Notes under the pieces: model-generated
Seen by the model: only the letters and a program-made list of their open reading frames with translations
What the model was told of the DNA's origin: nothing
Databases searched by the model: none
From: Thalassobacter stenotrophicus
GTDB taxonomy: Bacteria; Pseudomonadota; Alphaproteobacteria; Rhodobacterales; Rhodobacteraceae
Assembly (NCBI RefSeq): GCF_001458315.1
Contig: NZ_CYRX01000011.1
Span: 186,001-250,000, forward strand
Reading direction: 5' to 3'
DNA: 64,000 bases
Translations under genes and position numbers: made by a program
In this document: piece by piece, positions 17,745-27,382 of the stretch
How the letters are laid out: each line of letters opens with the position of its first letter
How positions within the stretch are numbered: the stretch's first letter is position 1

Positions 17745-19138
17745 AAATTTAGCACCTCCGGAAGTGCCTCTAGTATGGCCCGCGCGCCCATCCCAACGCC
17801 ACCCTTCGGGCGCGCTGGTTGTGCGGTTGGTTGCCAGCCGTAGATATCAAAATGCACAAACCGCGCCGTATCCGTCACAAATCGATCAAGAAAAAGCGCA
17901 GCGGTAATAGACCCTGCCATACCACCGCTTGGCGCATTATCAAGGTCTGCAATTTTTGGTTCAATCATCGTGTCGTAGGGCCGGTGCAGCGGCATACGCC
18001 ACAGTGGGTCGCGCACCCGCGTGCCGGCTACGGCGAGGGATGCAGCAACATCTGCGTCGTCGGTGTAAAAGGGCGCGAGGTCCGGGCCAAGCGCCACACG
18101 CGCCGCCCCGGTCAGCGTCGCCATGCAAATCATCAAATCTGGAGGGGTTTCATCGGCGAGGGCCAAGGCATCCGCCAGAACAAGACGCCCCTCGGCGTCC
18201 GTATTGTTCACCTCAACGCTCAGCCCTTTGCGTGAGGACAGGATATCACCGGGGCGGAAGGCGTTGCCAGCGACCGCGTTTTCCACCGCTGGGATCAAAA
18301 CCCGCAGCCGGAGCGGCAGGTTCAGGGCCATGATCATATGAGCAAGACCCAAGACCGTGGCCGCGCCGCCCATATCCTTTTTCATCAACCCCATTGATGC
18401 GCCGGGCTTCAGGTTCAGCCCGCCGGTATCAAAACACACGCCCTTACCGACCAACGTTAATGTGGGCCCGGTATCGCCCCAAGTCATGTCCAACAAACGC
18501 GGCGCTTGTTCCGCCGCGCGACCCACCGCATGGATCATTGGGAAATTGGCGGTCAACAAATCATCGCCAATGGTTGATATAACTTCTGCACCAAAGGCCG
18601 CGCCTAGGTCCCGCACCGCTTGTTCCAAAGCCTCCGGGCCCATGTCGGCCGCGGGGGTGTTGATCAGGTTGCGGGTCAGGATTTCGCCAGCTGCAATCGC
18701 CTCAATCCGGGCGGCATCGATGCCCGCCGGTGCGACTAGCTTGGCGGTTGGCGGCGACTGCGTTGCATATCGATCGAACGCATACCCGCCCAAGAGCCAC
18801 CCAAGAGCAGCCTCATTGAGATCATCACCTTCGAGCGGCCCATCCAGTTTGTATGTGCCCGTCTTTAGCGCGCTCAGCGCACGCGCCACGGCAAAACGGC
18901 CCCGTGCATGGGCCGCTGGCTTGCCCCAACCCATGAGAACCGCGGACAAAGCACCATCATCGCCCGGGACACGGAGAATTTCCCCCAGGCCTGCGCGAAA
19001 ACCGCAGCTTTCGACCCACGCCTGCAAACGCTCTGGCTGAGCGCCCAGCCAATCTGCAAACGTATCCTGCGGCAGGATGTGGAGCGGCGTGGCAGCCGCA
19101 TCAGGCGGAGCAAACCGGGGCAAGGTATCCGAGGGCAT
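17741..19138 (-). CDS. Leucyl aminopeptidase family protein (M17)
   Basis: 465 residues. The M17 signatures are visible: GKGVCFDTGGLNLKPGASM with the catalytic lysine region, KDMGGAATVLG, and the metal-binding NTDAEGRLVLADAL. It should remove N-terminal residues from peptides in the cytosol using two metal ions. The N-terminal domain is shorter and less conserved than in PepA, as in the PepB-like group. The ATGA overlap with the downstream murein peptidase gene points to one operon. Confidence 0.9.
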   Translation of the reverse strand: MPSDTLPRFAPPDAAATPLHILPQDTFADWLGAQPERLQAWVESCGFRAGLGEILRVPGDDGALSAVLMGWGKPAAHARGRFAVARALSALKTGTYKLDGPLEGDDLNEAALGWLLGGYAFDRYATQSPPTAKLVAPAGIDAARIEAIAAGEILTRNLINTPAADMGPEALEQAVRDLGAAFGAEVISTIGDDLLTANFPMIHAVGRAAEQAPRLLDMTWGDTGPTLTLVGKGVCFDTGGLNLKPGASMGLMKKDMGGAATVLGLAHMIMALNLPLRLRVLIPAVENAVAGNAFRPGDILSSRKGLSVEVNNTDAEGRLVLADALALADETPPDLMICMATLTGAARVALGPDLAPFYTDDADVAASLAVAGTRVRDPLWRMPLHRPYDTMIEPKIADLDNAPSGGMAGSITAALFLDRFVTDTARFVHFDIYGWQPTAQPARPKGGVGMGARAILEALPEVLNL

Positions 19139-19197
19139 GGCGCGAACCTTTCAGTTGTTCCATGCAACCTACTAACCCCAGCCCCTGCCGCAAGCCC

Positions 19198-19578
19198 TTA
19201 GACGGATATGTCCTCAACCGACCAAATCGCGTGTACCGAATTGTCACCGATCCGGTGCAAACGACCCATGGTCGCCGCGATGCCGACTACGTCACCCTTT
19301 TTAATACACGCACGCACGTCACGCGCCACACGCGCCATCGTAGTCATCCCGATTTGGCCTGCAATCCGGGTTAAGCTGGCACAGATTTGGTCCATCCCAG
19401 CATAACTTTGCTCAGCAAACAGAACTTCAAGTGCTGCCATCTTGATCGCTATCTGCTCAAGCGCGCGTGCGATAACCTTTTCCGCCGCGTCCTCTCCGTA
19501 GTCACGACACAAGGCCTCCAACCGCTCTGCATCAAATCGCACAGCCTCATCATAACGTAGCGTTGCTACCGTTTTCAT
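19198..19578 (-). CDS. Small helical protein, possibly Hpt-like
   Basis: 126 residues from the ATG at 19578; the frame stays open a further 147 nt upstream, but that extension is Cys- and Arg-rich and unlikely. The chain is almost entirely predicted helix with alternating hydrophobic positions (RLEALCRDYGEDAAEKVIARALEQIAIKMAAL; MTTMARVARDVRACIKKGD; ATMGRLHRIGDNSVHAIW). The size and layout resemble a four-helix histidine phosphotransfer bundle, yet no HXXKG motif is present. No firm function. It ends 59 nt upstream of the M17 gene start on the same strand. Confidence 0.65.
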   Translation of the reverse strand: MKTVATLRYDEAVRFDAERLEALCRDYGEDAAEKVIARALEQIAIKMAALEVLFAEQSYAGMDQICASLTRIAGQIGMTTMARVARDVRACIKKGDVVGIAATMGRLHRIGDNSVHAIWSVEDISV

Positions 19579-19730
19579 ATCCCACACTCCACATAACTGC
19601 GCCCCCACAGTTGGAGCTGAACATGAACCAGAAAAGTGAAGAAAGCCTTTCCCCCTGCGGCGACAAATCACTCGAATTCCCTGCGTTTCCGACATAGAAG
19701 CGATACAAATTCTATGAAAAGACACTCAAA

Positions 19731-20381
19731 ATGAAGCATGCCCAGCCGCTGCCAGCCACGTTACTCCAACGATATCACGGATGGCGCGCCACGACGTTCA
19801 ACGCCAATAAAGCGTGGTATCAAAGACTTGCCCAAGAAGGGCAGCGGCCTCGGTGCATGATTATTTCCTGCTGTGACAGTCGTGTTCACGTGACAGCTTT
19901 GTTTGGTGCCGAGCAGGGTGAGTTCTTTATTCACCGCAACATCGCGGCCCTAGTCCCACCGTTTCAGCCAGACGGCGATCATCACGGCACATCCGCCGCG
20001 GTTGAATACGCTGTGACCGCATTGAAAGTGAGTCAAGTCATTGTTCTAGGTCACTCAAGTTGTGGCGGCGTTAAGGGATGTCATGAGATGTGCCTTGGCC
20101 ATGCGCCTGAACTAGAGAAAACCGAAAGCTTTGTTGGCCGCTGGATGGACCTACTGCGCCCTGGATTTGAACAGGTTCGAGACATTGCAGACGAAAACGC
20201 ACGCCTCGAAGCGCTTGAGAAGAAAGCAGTTCTTGTTTCTCTGGAAAACCTGATGACCTTCCCGTTTGTGGCCGAACGCGTCATGGATGGCTCGCTCGCA
20301 CTTCATGGCCTTTGGACCGATATCGGCCAAGGTGGGCTACATATCTACGACGCCAAAGCGGACTTATTCGTCGAAGCCTGA
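19731..20381 (+). CDS. Beta-class carbonic anhydrase
   Basis: 216 residues, cytosolic zinc enzyme interconverting CO2 and bicarbonate. Zinc ligands are visible: C47 in CCDSR (with D49 and R51), H108 and C111 in GHSSCGGV. The length and the SCCDSRV/GHSSCGG motifs are those of the proteobacterial beta class. The start ATG has no strong ribosome-binding site. Its 3' end overlaps the small convergent gene on the minus strand by 37 nt. Confidence 0.93.
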   Translation: MKHAQPLPATLLQRYHGWRATTFNANKAWYQRLAQEGQRPRCMIISCCDSRVHVTALFGAEQGEFFIHRNIAALVPPFQPDGDHHGTSAAVEYAVTALKVSQVIVLGHSSCGGVKGCHEMCLGHAPELEKTESFVGRWMDLLRPGFEQVRDIADENARLEALEKKAVLVSLENLMTFPFVAERVMDGSLALHGLWTDIGQGGLHIYDAKADLFVEA

Positions 20382-20584
20382 CGTTTGCGCTTAACCGGCG
20401 GCATATGCGCTGACAGGAAACCGTTCTTCCTGTTGGCTTTTTCTTTCTTCTGCGCCCATAAGGCTGTCTCGGCGGCATCTGCTTCAAACGCTTCATCACG
20501 CTCTAATCGCAATATCATTTCGCGCATTTCAGCGGTGGTTGGCTCTTCGTCTTTCTTAGACAATTTTTTCAATATCTTTTGCAT
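20345..20584 (-). CDS. Small charged hypothetical protein
   Basis: 79 residues, rich in Lys, Glu and Arg and with a helical middle (AEMREMILRLERDEAFEADAAETALWAQKKEKANRK is one amphipathic stretch). I do not recognise the family. It is accepted as a gene because GGAG stands 6 nt before the ATG on the minus strand. It overlaps the 3' end of the carbonic anhydrase gene tail to tail, which would make the two messages complementary over 37 nt. Confidence 0.6.
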   Translation of the reverse strand: MQKILKKLSKKDEEPTTAEMREMILRLERDEAFEADAAETALWAQKKEKANRKNGFLSAHMPPVKRKRQASTNKSALAS

Positions 20585-20740
20585 AGTACGCTCCGCTGGA
20601 CGTGCCCCGACAGCGCCGTTCTAGATCAGTTTTCTAAAGAAATCCTCTATATCGAAGTGCGGATTTGAAATGCATTTTATCAAATCCAAAACCCGCCAAG
20701 GATTCAGATAGTTTTAACTAAGTACCGCGAAGCTGAGTGA

Positions 20741-21106
20741 ATGGATGATCACTCGGCACAACAGATTCGCGCCCGGCAGGAGCAAGCTTGGAAGCTGCGC
20801 GATAAACTTGCCCGCGACATCGCGATTGCGCAGGATTGGACCGACTTGCAACTGCGACTGGCGGCACATGGCTACACGTTCAAACCGGCCGGTGGCGGGT
20901 TAGCCTTGTATCGGATCAAAGGAAACGTGCGGCTTTGCAAAGCAGGAGCGATTGGGCCTGCGTATCGACAACTTGCCATGCGGTTCAACACACCTTTTCC
21001 CGGACACACCCACGCCCATTTGGCCACCAGCATCCCAAACGAAAACGGGGCCGGACCCATCTCTGGACCCGACCCCGATGACTATATTCTCGTGGAGAAA
21101 TATTAG
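20741..21106 (+). CDS. Hypothetical protein with a relaxase-tail-like motif
   Basis: 121 residues. An N-terminal helix (SAQQIRARQEQAWKLRDKLARDIAIA) precedes a compact domain: LAAHGYTFKPAGGGLALYRIKGNVRLCKAGAIGPAYRQLAMRFNTPFPGH. Similar 'G-a-l-...-l-c-k-a-s-.-i-G-.-.-y-.-.-L-.-.-R-F' patterns occur in C-terminal parts of mobilisation relaxases, but no nuclease domain is present, so I call it hypothetical. It converges with asd with a 4-nt overlap of stops. Confidence 0.7.
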   Translation: MDDHSAQQIRARQEQAWKLRDKLARDIAIAQDWTDLQLRLAAHGYTFKPAGGGLALYRIKGNVRLCKAGAIGPAYRQLAMRFNTPFPGHTHAHLATSIPNENGAGPISGPDPDDYILVEKY

Positions 21107-22125
21107 CCCTTTTTAAGCACCCGGTTACCCAGCGTTTCCGCGATTTGCACAGCGTTCAACGCAGCGCCTTTGCGCAAGTTGTCCGAGACGCACCACAGGT
21201 TCAGGCCATTCTCAATCGTGCTGTCTTGACGGATACGGCTGATGAATGTGGCGTAGTCGCCGACGCATTCGACGGGCGTGACATAGCCACCGTCTTCGCG
21301 CTTATCCACCACAAGGATACCCGGCGCTGTGCGCAAGATTTCGCGGGCTTCGTCTTCGTCAAGGAAGTCCTCGAACTCGATGTTGATCGCTTCGGAGTGA
21401 CCGACGAACACAGGCACCCGCACGCATGTTGCGGTAACTTTGATGCTGGATTCAATGATCTTTTTCGTCTCCGCGACCATCTTCCATTCTTCTTTGGTCG
21501 ACCCGTCGTCCATAAAGACGTCGATGTGCGGAATGACGTTGAACGCGATCTGCTTGGTGAATTGGGCCGGGGCAGAATTGCTTGTGGGGTTGTAGACCGC
21601 TTTGGTCTGATCCCACAGCTCGTCCATGCCGCCTTTGCCCGCGCCAGATACGGATTGGTAGGTGCTGACCACAACGCGCTTGATGCGTGCGCGATCATGC
21701 AACGGCTTCAGCGCCACAACCATTTGCGCGGTTGAGCAGTTGGGGTTGGCGATGATGTTTTTCTTTGCATAGCCATCGACGGCTTCGGGGTTCACCTCTG
21801 GCACGACCAGCGGAATGTCCGGGTCGTAGCGGTACAGCGACGAGTTATCGATCACGATGCAGTTTGCCTTGGCGGACCGTGGCGCGTGCTCTTTGGTCGC
21901 CTCAGAGCCAACAGCCCAGAGCGAGATATCCCAGCCAGTGAAATCAAACGTAGCAAGGTCCTGCGTCTTGAGGGTCTTGTCGCCAAAGCTCACCTCGGTA
22001 CCCAGCGACCGACGGCTCGCCAGTACGGCGATCTCATCAATGGGGAACTGACGTTCAGAAAGAATATTCAGCATTTCGCGGCCCACATTTCCCGTGGCGC
22101 CAACGACGACGACTTTATAGCCCAT
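21103..22125 (-). CDS. asd: Aspartate-semialdehyde dehydrogenase
   Basis: 340 residues. The NADP-binding start VVVVGATGNVGREMLNIL (5-22), the catalytic cysteine C130 in NPNCSTAQM and the later histidine in VGHSEAINIEF identify it. It reduces aspartyl phosphate to the semialdehyde, the branch point to Lys, Met and Thr and to diaminopimelate. It stands alone; 169 bp separate it from the divergent BciB-like gene. Confidence 0.95.
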   Translation of the reverse strand: MGYKVVVVGATGNVGREMLNILSERQFPIDEIAVLASRRSLGTEVSFGDKTLKTQDLATFDFTGWDISLWAVGSEATKEHAPRSAKANCIVIDNSSLYRYDPDIPLVVPEVNPEAVDGYAKKNIIANPNCSTAQMVVALKPLHDRARIKRVVVSTYQSVSGAGKGGMDELWDQTKAVYNPTSNSAPAQFTKQIAFNVIPHIDVFMDDGSTKEEWKMVAETKKIIESSIKVTATCVRVPVFVGHSEAINIEFEDFLDEDEAREILRTAPGILVVDKREDGGYVTPVECVGDYATFISRIRQDSTIENGLNLWCVSDNLRKGAALNAVQIAETLGNRVLKKG

Positions 22126-22294
22126 CTCCGGGTCTCCTCTCGATCAGGACGGGGCCTCATAGCCCAGCGCGCCGTAAGAGGAAAGGGCTATGGGGCCGCA
22201 ACCGCCATGACATTTGATGATTGGGGAGCATCACGTTTCATGTGTCAACAAAACTAGACATGTGGTAGCGTGACATCAAAACTGAGATATCACC

Positions 22295-23536
22295 ATGCCA
22301 GACGCCACATCCCCCCTAACCGCCCCCACCCCTGCGCCGGCTTTGCCACGCGGTAAGATGTGCACCGATTGCGGCCTGTCGCGGATGAAACTGGCGGCGG
22401 AATGTGGCCAAGCCTGCCAATTTACGACACCAGATTTCCCCAAGCTCGAAACCCAAGTACACGGCGCACCACGCGATACGGCCGACGAAGACGCCCGTTT
22501 TTTCGGGCCGCACATTGCCATGCACCGCGCCGCGATGCGGATACCTAAGCCCGGCGCGCAATGGACTGGGATCACGACATCGCTGGCCGCAAAACTGTTG
22601 GAAACCGGAGCGGTGGATGCGGTCTTGACCCTCGCGCCCGCTGAGGATGATATCTTTCGCCCTGTCCCAGTCATCATCACCGATCCTGCGGATATGGCCC
22701 GTGTGCGCGGAATGCGTATGGGCTATGCACCGCTTTTATCCCTGCTGGAGCCAGCGGCGGATGCGGGGCACAAACGCCTCGCGATCATCGGCATCCCCTG
22801 TCAGGTACACGCCCTACGCAACATCGAAGCCCAGCTTGGGTTTGAGCGCCTGTACGTCATCGGCACGCCCTGCTCCGACAACACAACGACGGAAAACTTT
22901 CACGACTTCCTCGCGCTCCTGACCGACAAACCCGAAACCGTCACGTACCTCGAATTTAGAGCCGATTACCGGGTTGAGGTCCGGTTTGAGAACGCCAAGA
23001 CCAAGCTAATCCCCTTTTTGTCGCTACCAATCAGCAACCTGCCCGACGATTTCTTTCCACTGACGTGCCGGACGTGCACCGACTACACCAACGCCCTTGC
23101 GGATATCACCGTCGGATACATGGCAGGTGAAGGTGAGCAATGGCTGATCGTGCGAAACGAACGTGGGCAAGAGATGCTGAACGCTTTGGGCGACGAAATC
23201 CGACTGTCACCTGTCGGATCCTCGGGCAAGCGCACGGCTGCGGTCAAAGGTTTTGCCGAAAATACTGCGCGAGCCGCAGGTGGACTACCACTGCGGCGGA
23301 TGCCCGATTGGGTTCGCCCCATTGTATCGTTTCTACAGCCTCGGATTGGACCAAAGGGGCGTGAATTCGCCAAGGCTCGCCTAGAAATGAAAGCTGTTGA
23401 AACAATCCTGCATCTGCGCCGCGCGGCTCCTGCCCGGATGAAACATATGATCCCGGATCATGTGTGGGCGCTCGCAGCCCCCTATGGCCTGCGCCCAGAA
23501 CAGGGTGAGCGCAAGACGCCGCCCAGAGCCCCCTGA
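22295..23536 (+). CDS. FrhB/BciB-like Coenzyme F420 hydrogenase beta-subunit family protein
   Basis: 413 residues. N-terminal cysteines C23, C26, C37 and C41 (KMCTDCGLSRM...ECGQAC) and a later CRTCTDY motif are expected to bind iron-sulfur clusters. GIPCQVHALRNI and GTPCSDNTTTENF are typical of this flavoprotein family. Relatives include ferredoxin-dependent 8-vinyl chlorophyllide reductase BciB. The exact reaction is open: no photosynthesis genes lie in the window. The Ala- and Pro-rich start and Arg/Pro-rich end are likely unstructured. Confidence 0.82.
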   Translation: MPDATSPLTAPTPAPALPRGKMCTDCGLSRMKLAAECGQACQFTTPDFPKLETQVHGAPRDTADEDARFFGPHIAMHRAAMRIPKPGAQWTGITTSLAAKLLETGAVDAVLTLAPAEDDIFRPVPVIITDPADMARVRGMRMGYAPLLSLLEPAADAGHKRLAIIGIPCQVHALRNIEAQLGFERLYVIGTPCSDNTTTENFHDFLALLTDKPETVTYLEFRADYRVEVRFENAKTKLIPFLSLPISNLPDDFFPLTCRTCTDYTNALADITVGYMAGEGEQWLIVRNERGQEMLNALGDEIRLSPVGSSGKRTAAVKGFAENTARAAGGLPLRRMPDWVRPIVSFLQPRIGPKGREFAKARLEMKAVETILHLRRAAPARMKHMIPDHVWALAAPYGLRPEQGERKTPPRAP

Positions 23537-23615
23537 CCGCGCAGATGCTGCACCACTTGGCGCGCGCCGCAGAAACGGGTAAGCCGACGCAACCCAAGGA
23601 CACCCGTGCATCACC

Positions 23616-25358
23616 GTGACTTCTGAACCCCAACGCCATCCCTTCGCCCGCCTCTGGCGCAGCTATTTGCGCAAGCATTTGCCGTGGCTGATCTTTGCCG
23701 CCATCTTGATGATCATCGAGGGCAGCACGTTGGGCGCGCTCAGCTACATGCTGGAACCTATGTTTGATGAGGTTTTCGTCGCGGGCCGCAGCGATCTGGT
23801 CTTTTGGGTCGGCCTTGGGATTTTTGGGTTGTTCGCCGCACGCGCATTCGCCGGCGTGACCCAGCGGATCATCATGGCATCGGTATCGTTTCGCACATCC
23901 AGCGCCCTCCAAGAGGACCTGCTGGCCCATACCCTCAACCTCGACAATGCGTTTTATCAGGCCAACCCGCCGGGCGTCTTGATCGAGCGTGTCCAGGGCG
24001 ATGTATTGGCCATTCAACATACATGGAACACACTCATTCTCGGGGCGGGACGCGATACCATCGCCCTGATATCACTGATGATTGTGGCCATCCTCGTGGA
24101 CCCTATGTGGACGCTTGTCGCGGTTATCGGGGCACCGCTCTTGATGGTGCCTTCCCTGATCGTACAGCGGTATATTCGTAAGAAAAGCTTTGCTTTGCGC
24201 GATATCGCGGGCCGCCGCACAACCCGCCTAGATGAGATTTTCCACGGCATCACCCCCATCAAACTGAACACGATGGAGGCCTACCAAAAGAGCCGCTTTC
24301 GCAGTGTCACGGCCGAACATATCACCGCTTCGGTCAAGACGCAGGCCGGCAACGCAACTATCCCCGGCATCGTAGATTTATCGGTTGGCTTTGGGTTCTT
24401 CGCGGTGATGCTTTATGGCGGGCAGCAGATCATTTTGGGCGAAAAAACCATCGGTGAGTTCATGTCGTTTTTCGCGGCCATGGCCCTCGCGTTTCAGCCG
24501 ATCCGACGGCTCGCGAACCTCGCGGGGATGTATCAAATCATGATGGCGAGCCTGACGCGCATTTATGGGTTGCTCGACACTCAACCGACAATCACCGCAG
24601 CCGTTAAGGCCCCCGCAACACCCGCAGCATTGGACGTGCAGTTTGACGACGTAAACCTATCGTACGCCGATACGCCTGTCCTGCGCGGGCTGAATTTCAC
24701 GGCTCCAGCGGGCAAGACTACGGCCCTTGTCGGTCTATCTGGCGCGGGGAAAAGTACAGTTTTCAATGCGCTGACCCGGCTGGCTGATCCGCAGTCAGGA
24801 ACGGTGCGTTTGGGTGGCGAAGATATCCGCAACTGGCCGCTAGAGAACCTACGCAGCCTGATATCTGTCGTGTCCCAAGAGACATTGCTCTTTGATGAAT
24901 CCTTGCGTGAAAACATCCTCGTAGGTCGCACTGATGTCACCGAAGATCAGATCGCAGCGGCGATTGAGGCTGCACACGTGTCCGACTTTCTTGCTGATCT
25001 GCCAAACGGCCTCGACAGCCCTGCAGGACCTCGCGGTTCAAATTTGTCCGGCGGCCAACGGCAACGGGTCGCCATCGCGCGCGCCATCCTGCGCGACACG
25101 CCCATCCTTTTGTTGGATGAAGCCACGTCGGCCTTGGACACTAAATCCGAAGCTCTTGTCCAAGCCGCACTCGAACGGCTTTCCGCAAATCGAACAACTC
25201 TCGTGATTGCCCACAGGCTCTCCACCATCCGCGCCGCCGACCAAATCCTTGTCCTAAGCGAGGGCCGTGTGGCGGAGCGCGGCACCCACGATGAATTGCT
25301 CAGCAAAGGTGGGCTCTATACCCAACTCAGCGCGCTACAATTTGACAGCCAAGACTGA
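23616..25358 (+). CDS. MsbA-like lipid-exporting ABC transporter
   Basis: 580 residues starting with GTG. The membrane domain (about 20-320, six helices) is followed by an ATPase with Walker A GLSGAGKST near 371-379, signature LSGGQRQR near 476 and Walker B ILLLDEATSALD near 496. The single-gene homodimer size, and the neighbouring glycosyltransferase and acyltransferase genes, fit flipping of lipid A-type or other glycolipids across the inner membrane. A multidrug role is the main alternative. A 79-bp gap separates it from the preceding gene. Confidence 0.88.
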   Translation: MTSEPQRHPFARLWRSYLRKHLPWLIFAAILMIIEGSTLGALSYMLEPMFDEVFVAGRSDLVFWVGLGIFGLFAARAFAGVTQRIIMASVSFRTSSALQEDLLAHTLNLDNAFYQANPPGVLIERVQGDVLAIQHTWNTLILGAGRDTIALISLMIVAILVDPMWTLVAVIGAPLLMVPSLIVQRYIRKKSFALRDIAGRRTTRLDEIFHGITPIKLNTMEAYQKSRFRSVTAEHITASVKTQAGNATIPGIVDLSVGFGFFAVMLYGGQQIILGEKTIGEFMSFFAAMALAFQPIRRLANLAGMYQIMMASLTRIYGLLDTQPTITAAVKAPATPAALDVQFDDVNLSYADTPVLRGLNFTAPAGKTTALVGLSGAGKSTVFNALTRLADPQSGTVRLGGEDIRNWPLENLRSLISVVSQETLLFDESLRENILVGRTDVTEDQIAAAIEAAHVSDFLADLPNGLDSPAGPRGSNLSGGQRQRVAIARAILRDTPILLLDEATSALDTKSEALVQAALERLSANRTTLVIAHRLSTIRAADQILVLSEGRVAERGTHDELLSKGGLYTQLSALQFDSQD

Positions 25359-25362
25359 ACGA

Positions 25363-26223
25363 TCAAATAGCAAGCCAATGTTCCGGCAAGATATCGGGAT
25401 TTTGGCGCGCACCCGCACCAAACCATTGCGCGGGTGCGATGACTGTCTGAGTTGGTGATGCACCTAGCCAGGCTCCCCACCACGAGAACGTGGAATTGGC
25501 AATGATCTGATGCTGGCAGGCCGCCATAAGGCGAAGATCTTCATAGTGATCATCTGCTGAATTGTGCCCAATCACGGTAAATGGGCGAGGCAGCGAGAGC
25601 GCTTCACGACACCAATCTGGATCGTTGGAAAACACGAAAAGCTCAAGCTCTCTACCCAAACGCGCTTCCAGCTCCGCAATGCCGCTTGCATAGTAGTCAG
25701 GCCCGACACTGCCATGGGTGGCTGCGGCCTTGGCATTTGCCACATAATCACCTCTACGCAAATGCACAGCAGTCGCACCGGACGTTTCGCGCAGACGCAG
25801 AAGCCAATCCGCATTCTCCGCGCTCGGCGGTGTCATAACCTTTAGATCATATCGAATTTGCTCTTTGAAATCGTGAAAATAGAGTTCGCTTTGAAAGTAG
25901 CCGTGCAGGTATACATTGTCGGCTGCGTTCATAATCGCGGCATTAACACCCAAATCGGTCTCTCTCAAAAATTGAGGTGATCGACCGAATGCGCGCCATG
26001 CGGCATATCGCAAACGCTTCGCGCGATCAGGTGGCAAAGGTGCGCCGCCGAGTGCATGGGTGTCAAAGTGATGTAACGCAGGCTGCAACCAAGTATGTTC
26101 AGCGCGCTTTGCTTCACGATCATCGATGGCAAGTGGCACGCCTAAACGCAAAGAAAGAGCACGCCCTGTGGCGTACTGAAATAACTGATTTCCAAGACCT
26201 CCCAGCAGCCGAACAGTTATCAT
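25363..26223 (-). CDS. Alpha-1,2-fucosyltransferase (GT11)
   Basis: 286 residues. The family start LLGGLGNQLFQYATGRAL (6-23) is present, as is the GDP-fucose-binding HLRRGDY at 154-160. The C-terminal SNDPDWC and NSTFSWWGAWL motifs are also typical of GT11. It would add fucose to a surface glycan such as O-antigen. It ends 5 nt from the convergent MsbA-like gene and diverges from the GT4 gene, so the envelope genes share a patch but not one operon. Confidence 0.9.
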   Translation of the reverse strand: MITVRLLGGLGNQLFQYATGRALSLRLGVPLAIDDREAKRAEHTWLQPALHHFDTHALGGAPLPPDRAKRLRYAAWRAFGRSPQFLRETDLGVNAAIMNAADNVYLHGYFQSELYFHDFKEQIRYDLKVMTPPSAENADWLLRLRETSGATAVHLRRGDYVANAKAAATHGSVGPDYYASGIAELEARLGRELELFVFSNDPDWCREALSLPRPFTVIGHNSADDHYEDLRLMAACQHQIIANSTFSWWGAWLGASPTQTVIAPAQWFGAGARQNPDILPEHWLAI

Positions 26224-26332
26224 CGCAACCCTTCTTCCTTTTCACACTTTGCGGTTCTCCAGCATTCCTAGCGCCGACGCGCCAAGCCGCCTCAGGCTGG
26301 TAAAACAGGAAGGGATGGGGCATAGCTCACCT

Positions 26333-27382
26333 ATGTCTGCTCCTGCGCTTATTGTGACCAATTTCAACCCGAACTTCACTGGGGTGTCCGCTACCGCGGC
26401 GACCGTCGTTCGCGGCCAAATGCAGAGATACAACCTTCGACTTGTTGGATCCCCACTCCCCGGTTGTCCGACACCGACGACCATTAGAGAAGCACGCAAA
26501 CTGTGCCGTACCGCCCAACAGCCAGTTATTTGGCACGTGCGACGCAACCCTGAAATGCGCGTAGCCATTTGGGCGCGGGATGTGCTGCGCCTGCCAATCA
26601 AGATCGTGTTTACTTCAGCTGCGCAGCGGCGGCATTCCGCATACCCGAGATGGCTTATTTCCCGTATGGATGCTGTTATCGCGACAACCAGTGCCGCTGC
26701 ATCCTATGTCCCGAATGTAAGCGCTGTGGTGCCGCACGGAGTAGACACAAACCTGTTTAAGCCCGCCGCAAATCGCTTAACGGCGTGGCAAGAATTGGGG
26801 TTCGGTGGGACGCGAGGGATCGCATCTGTCGGACGGGTTCGTCCTGAGAAAGGTACCGATGTCTTTGTCGAAGCGCTACTAAAGGTACTGCCAAACGCTC
26901 CGGACACAGTGGCCTTAATTATCGGCAAAATTGCCCCGAAAGACACCGTATTTGCCGATAATCTAAAGGCAAAAATTGCGGCAGTCGGCCTATCAGATCA
27001 GATCATCTTTACCGGGGAAATACCTCCTGAAACGCTTCAAAAGATGCTGCCTGCGCTTAGCCTTCTGGTAGCCCTACCTCGCTACGAAGGCTATGGCATG
27101 ACCCCTCTAGAGGCGATGGCCAGCGGAGTCCCCTTCGTGGGATCAGATACGGGATATTTCAAGACATTCAGCGATGCGGGACAAGCAGGTATCGTCGTGC
27201 CGATTGGCGAAGACGATCTGGCGGCGCAGGCGATCCAATCGCTTCTGAACAACCCAACAGAACTTGCGCGCATGTCTGACCACGCCCTAAACACCGCTCG
27301 CACCCGCCACAGCGCGCAAGAAGAGATCAGCGGTATCGACACTGTGTACCAAGAATTGTGGGCCGAGGCTGCGAGCGCATGA
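26333..27382 (+). CDS. Glycosyltransferase family 4
   Basis: 349 residues from the ATG at 26333; in-frame ATGs at 26315 and 26249 are alternatives, the former with AGGA close by. The GT-B fold is indicated by an N-terminal VTNFNPNFTGVSAT, the central VGRVRPEKGTDVFVEALLKV and the C-terminal nucleotide-sugar motif YEGYGMTPLEAMASGVPFVGSDTG. It likely adds a hexose to a lipid-linked glycan in the cytosol. The next gene starts in ATGA overlap, so the two are co-translated. Confidence 0.88.
   Translation: MSAPALIVTNFNPNFTGVSATAATVVRGQMQRYNLRLVGSPLPGCPTPTTIREARKLCRTAQQPVIWHVRRNPEMRVAIWARDVLRLPIKIVFTSAAQRRHSAYPRWLISRMDAVIATTSAAASYVPNVSAVVPHGVDTNLFKPAANRLTAWQELGFGGTRGIASVGRVRPEKGTDVFVEALLKVLPNAPDTVALIIGKIAPKDTVFADNLKAKIAAVGLSDQIIFTGEIPPETLQKMLPALSLLVALPRYEGYGMTPLEAMASGVPFVGSDTGYFKTFSDAGQAGIVVPIGEDDLAAQAIQSLLNNPTELARMSDHALNTARTRHSAQEEISGIDTVYQELWAEAASA

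Noticed and set aside
23244-24020. 258-codon minus-strand frame across the end of the BciB-like gene and the start of the ABC gene
   Set aside because: Both plus-strand genes are well supported and the minus-strand translation matches nothing; a shadow of high-GC codon use.
25363-26223. Fucosyltransferase and fuconate-like catabolic genes as one fucose system
   Set aside because: They lie over 15 kb apart, on either side of the island, with no shared operator; the common sugar is probably coincidental.
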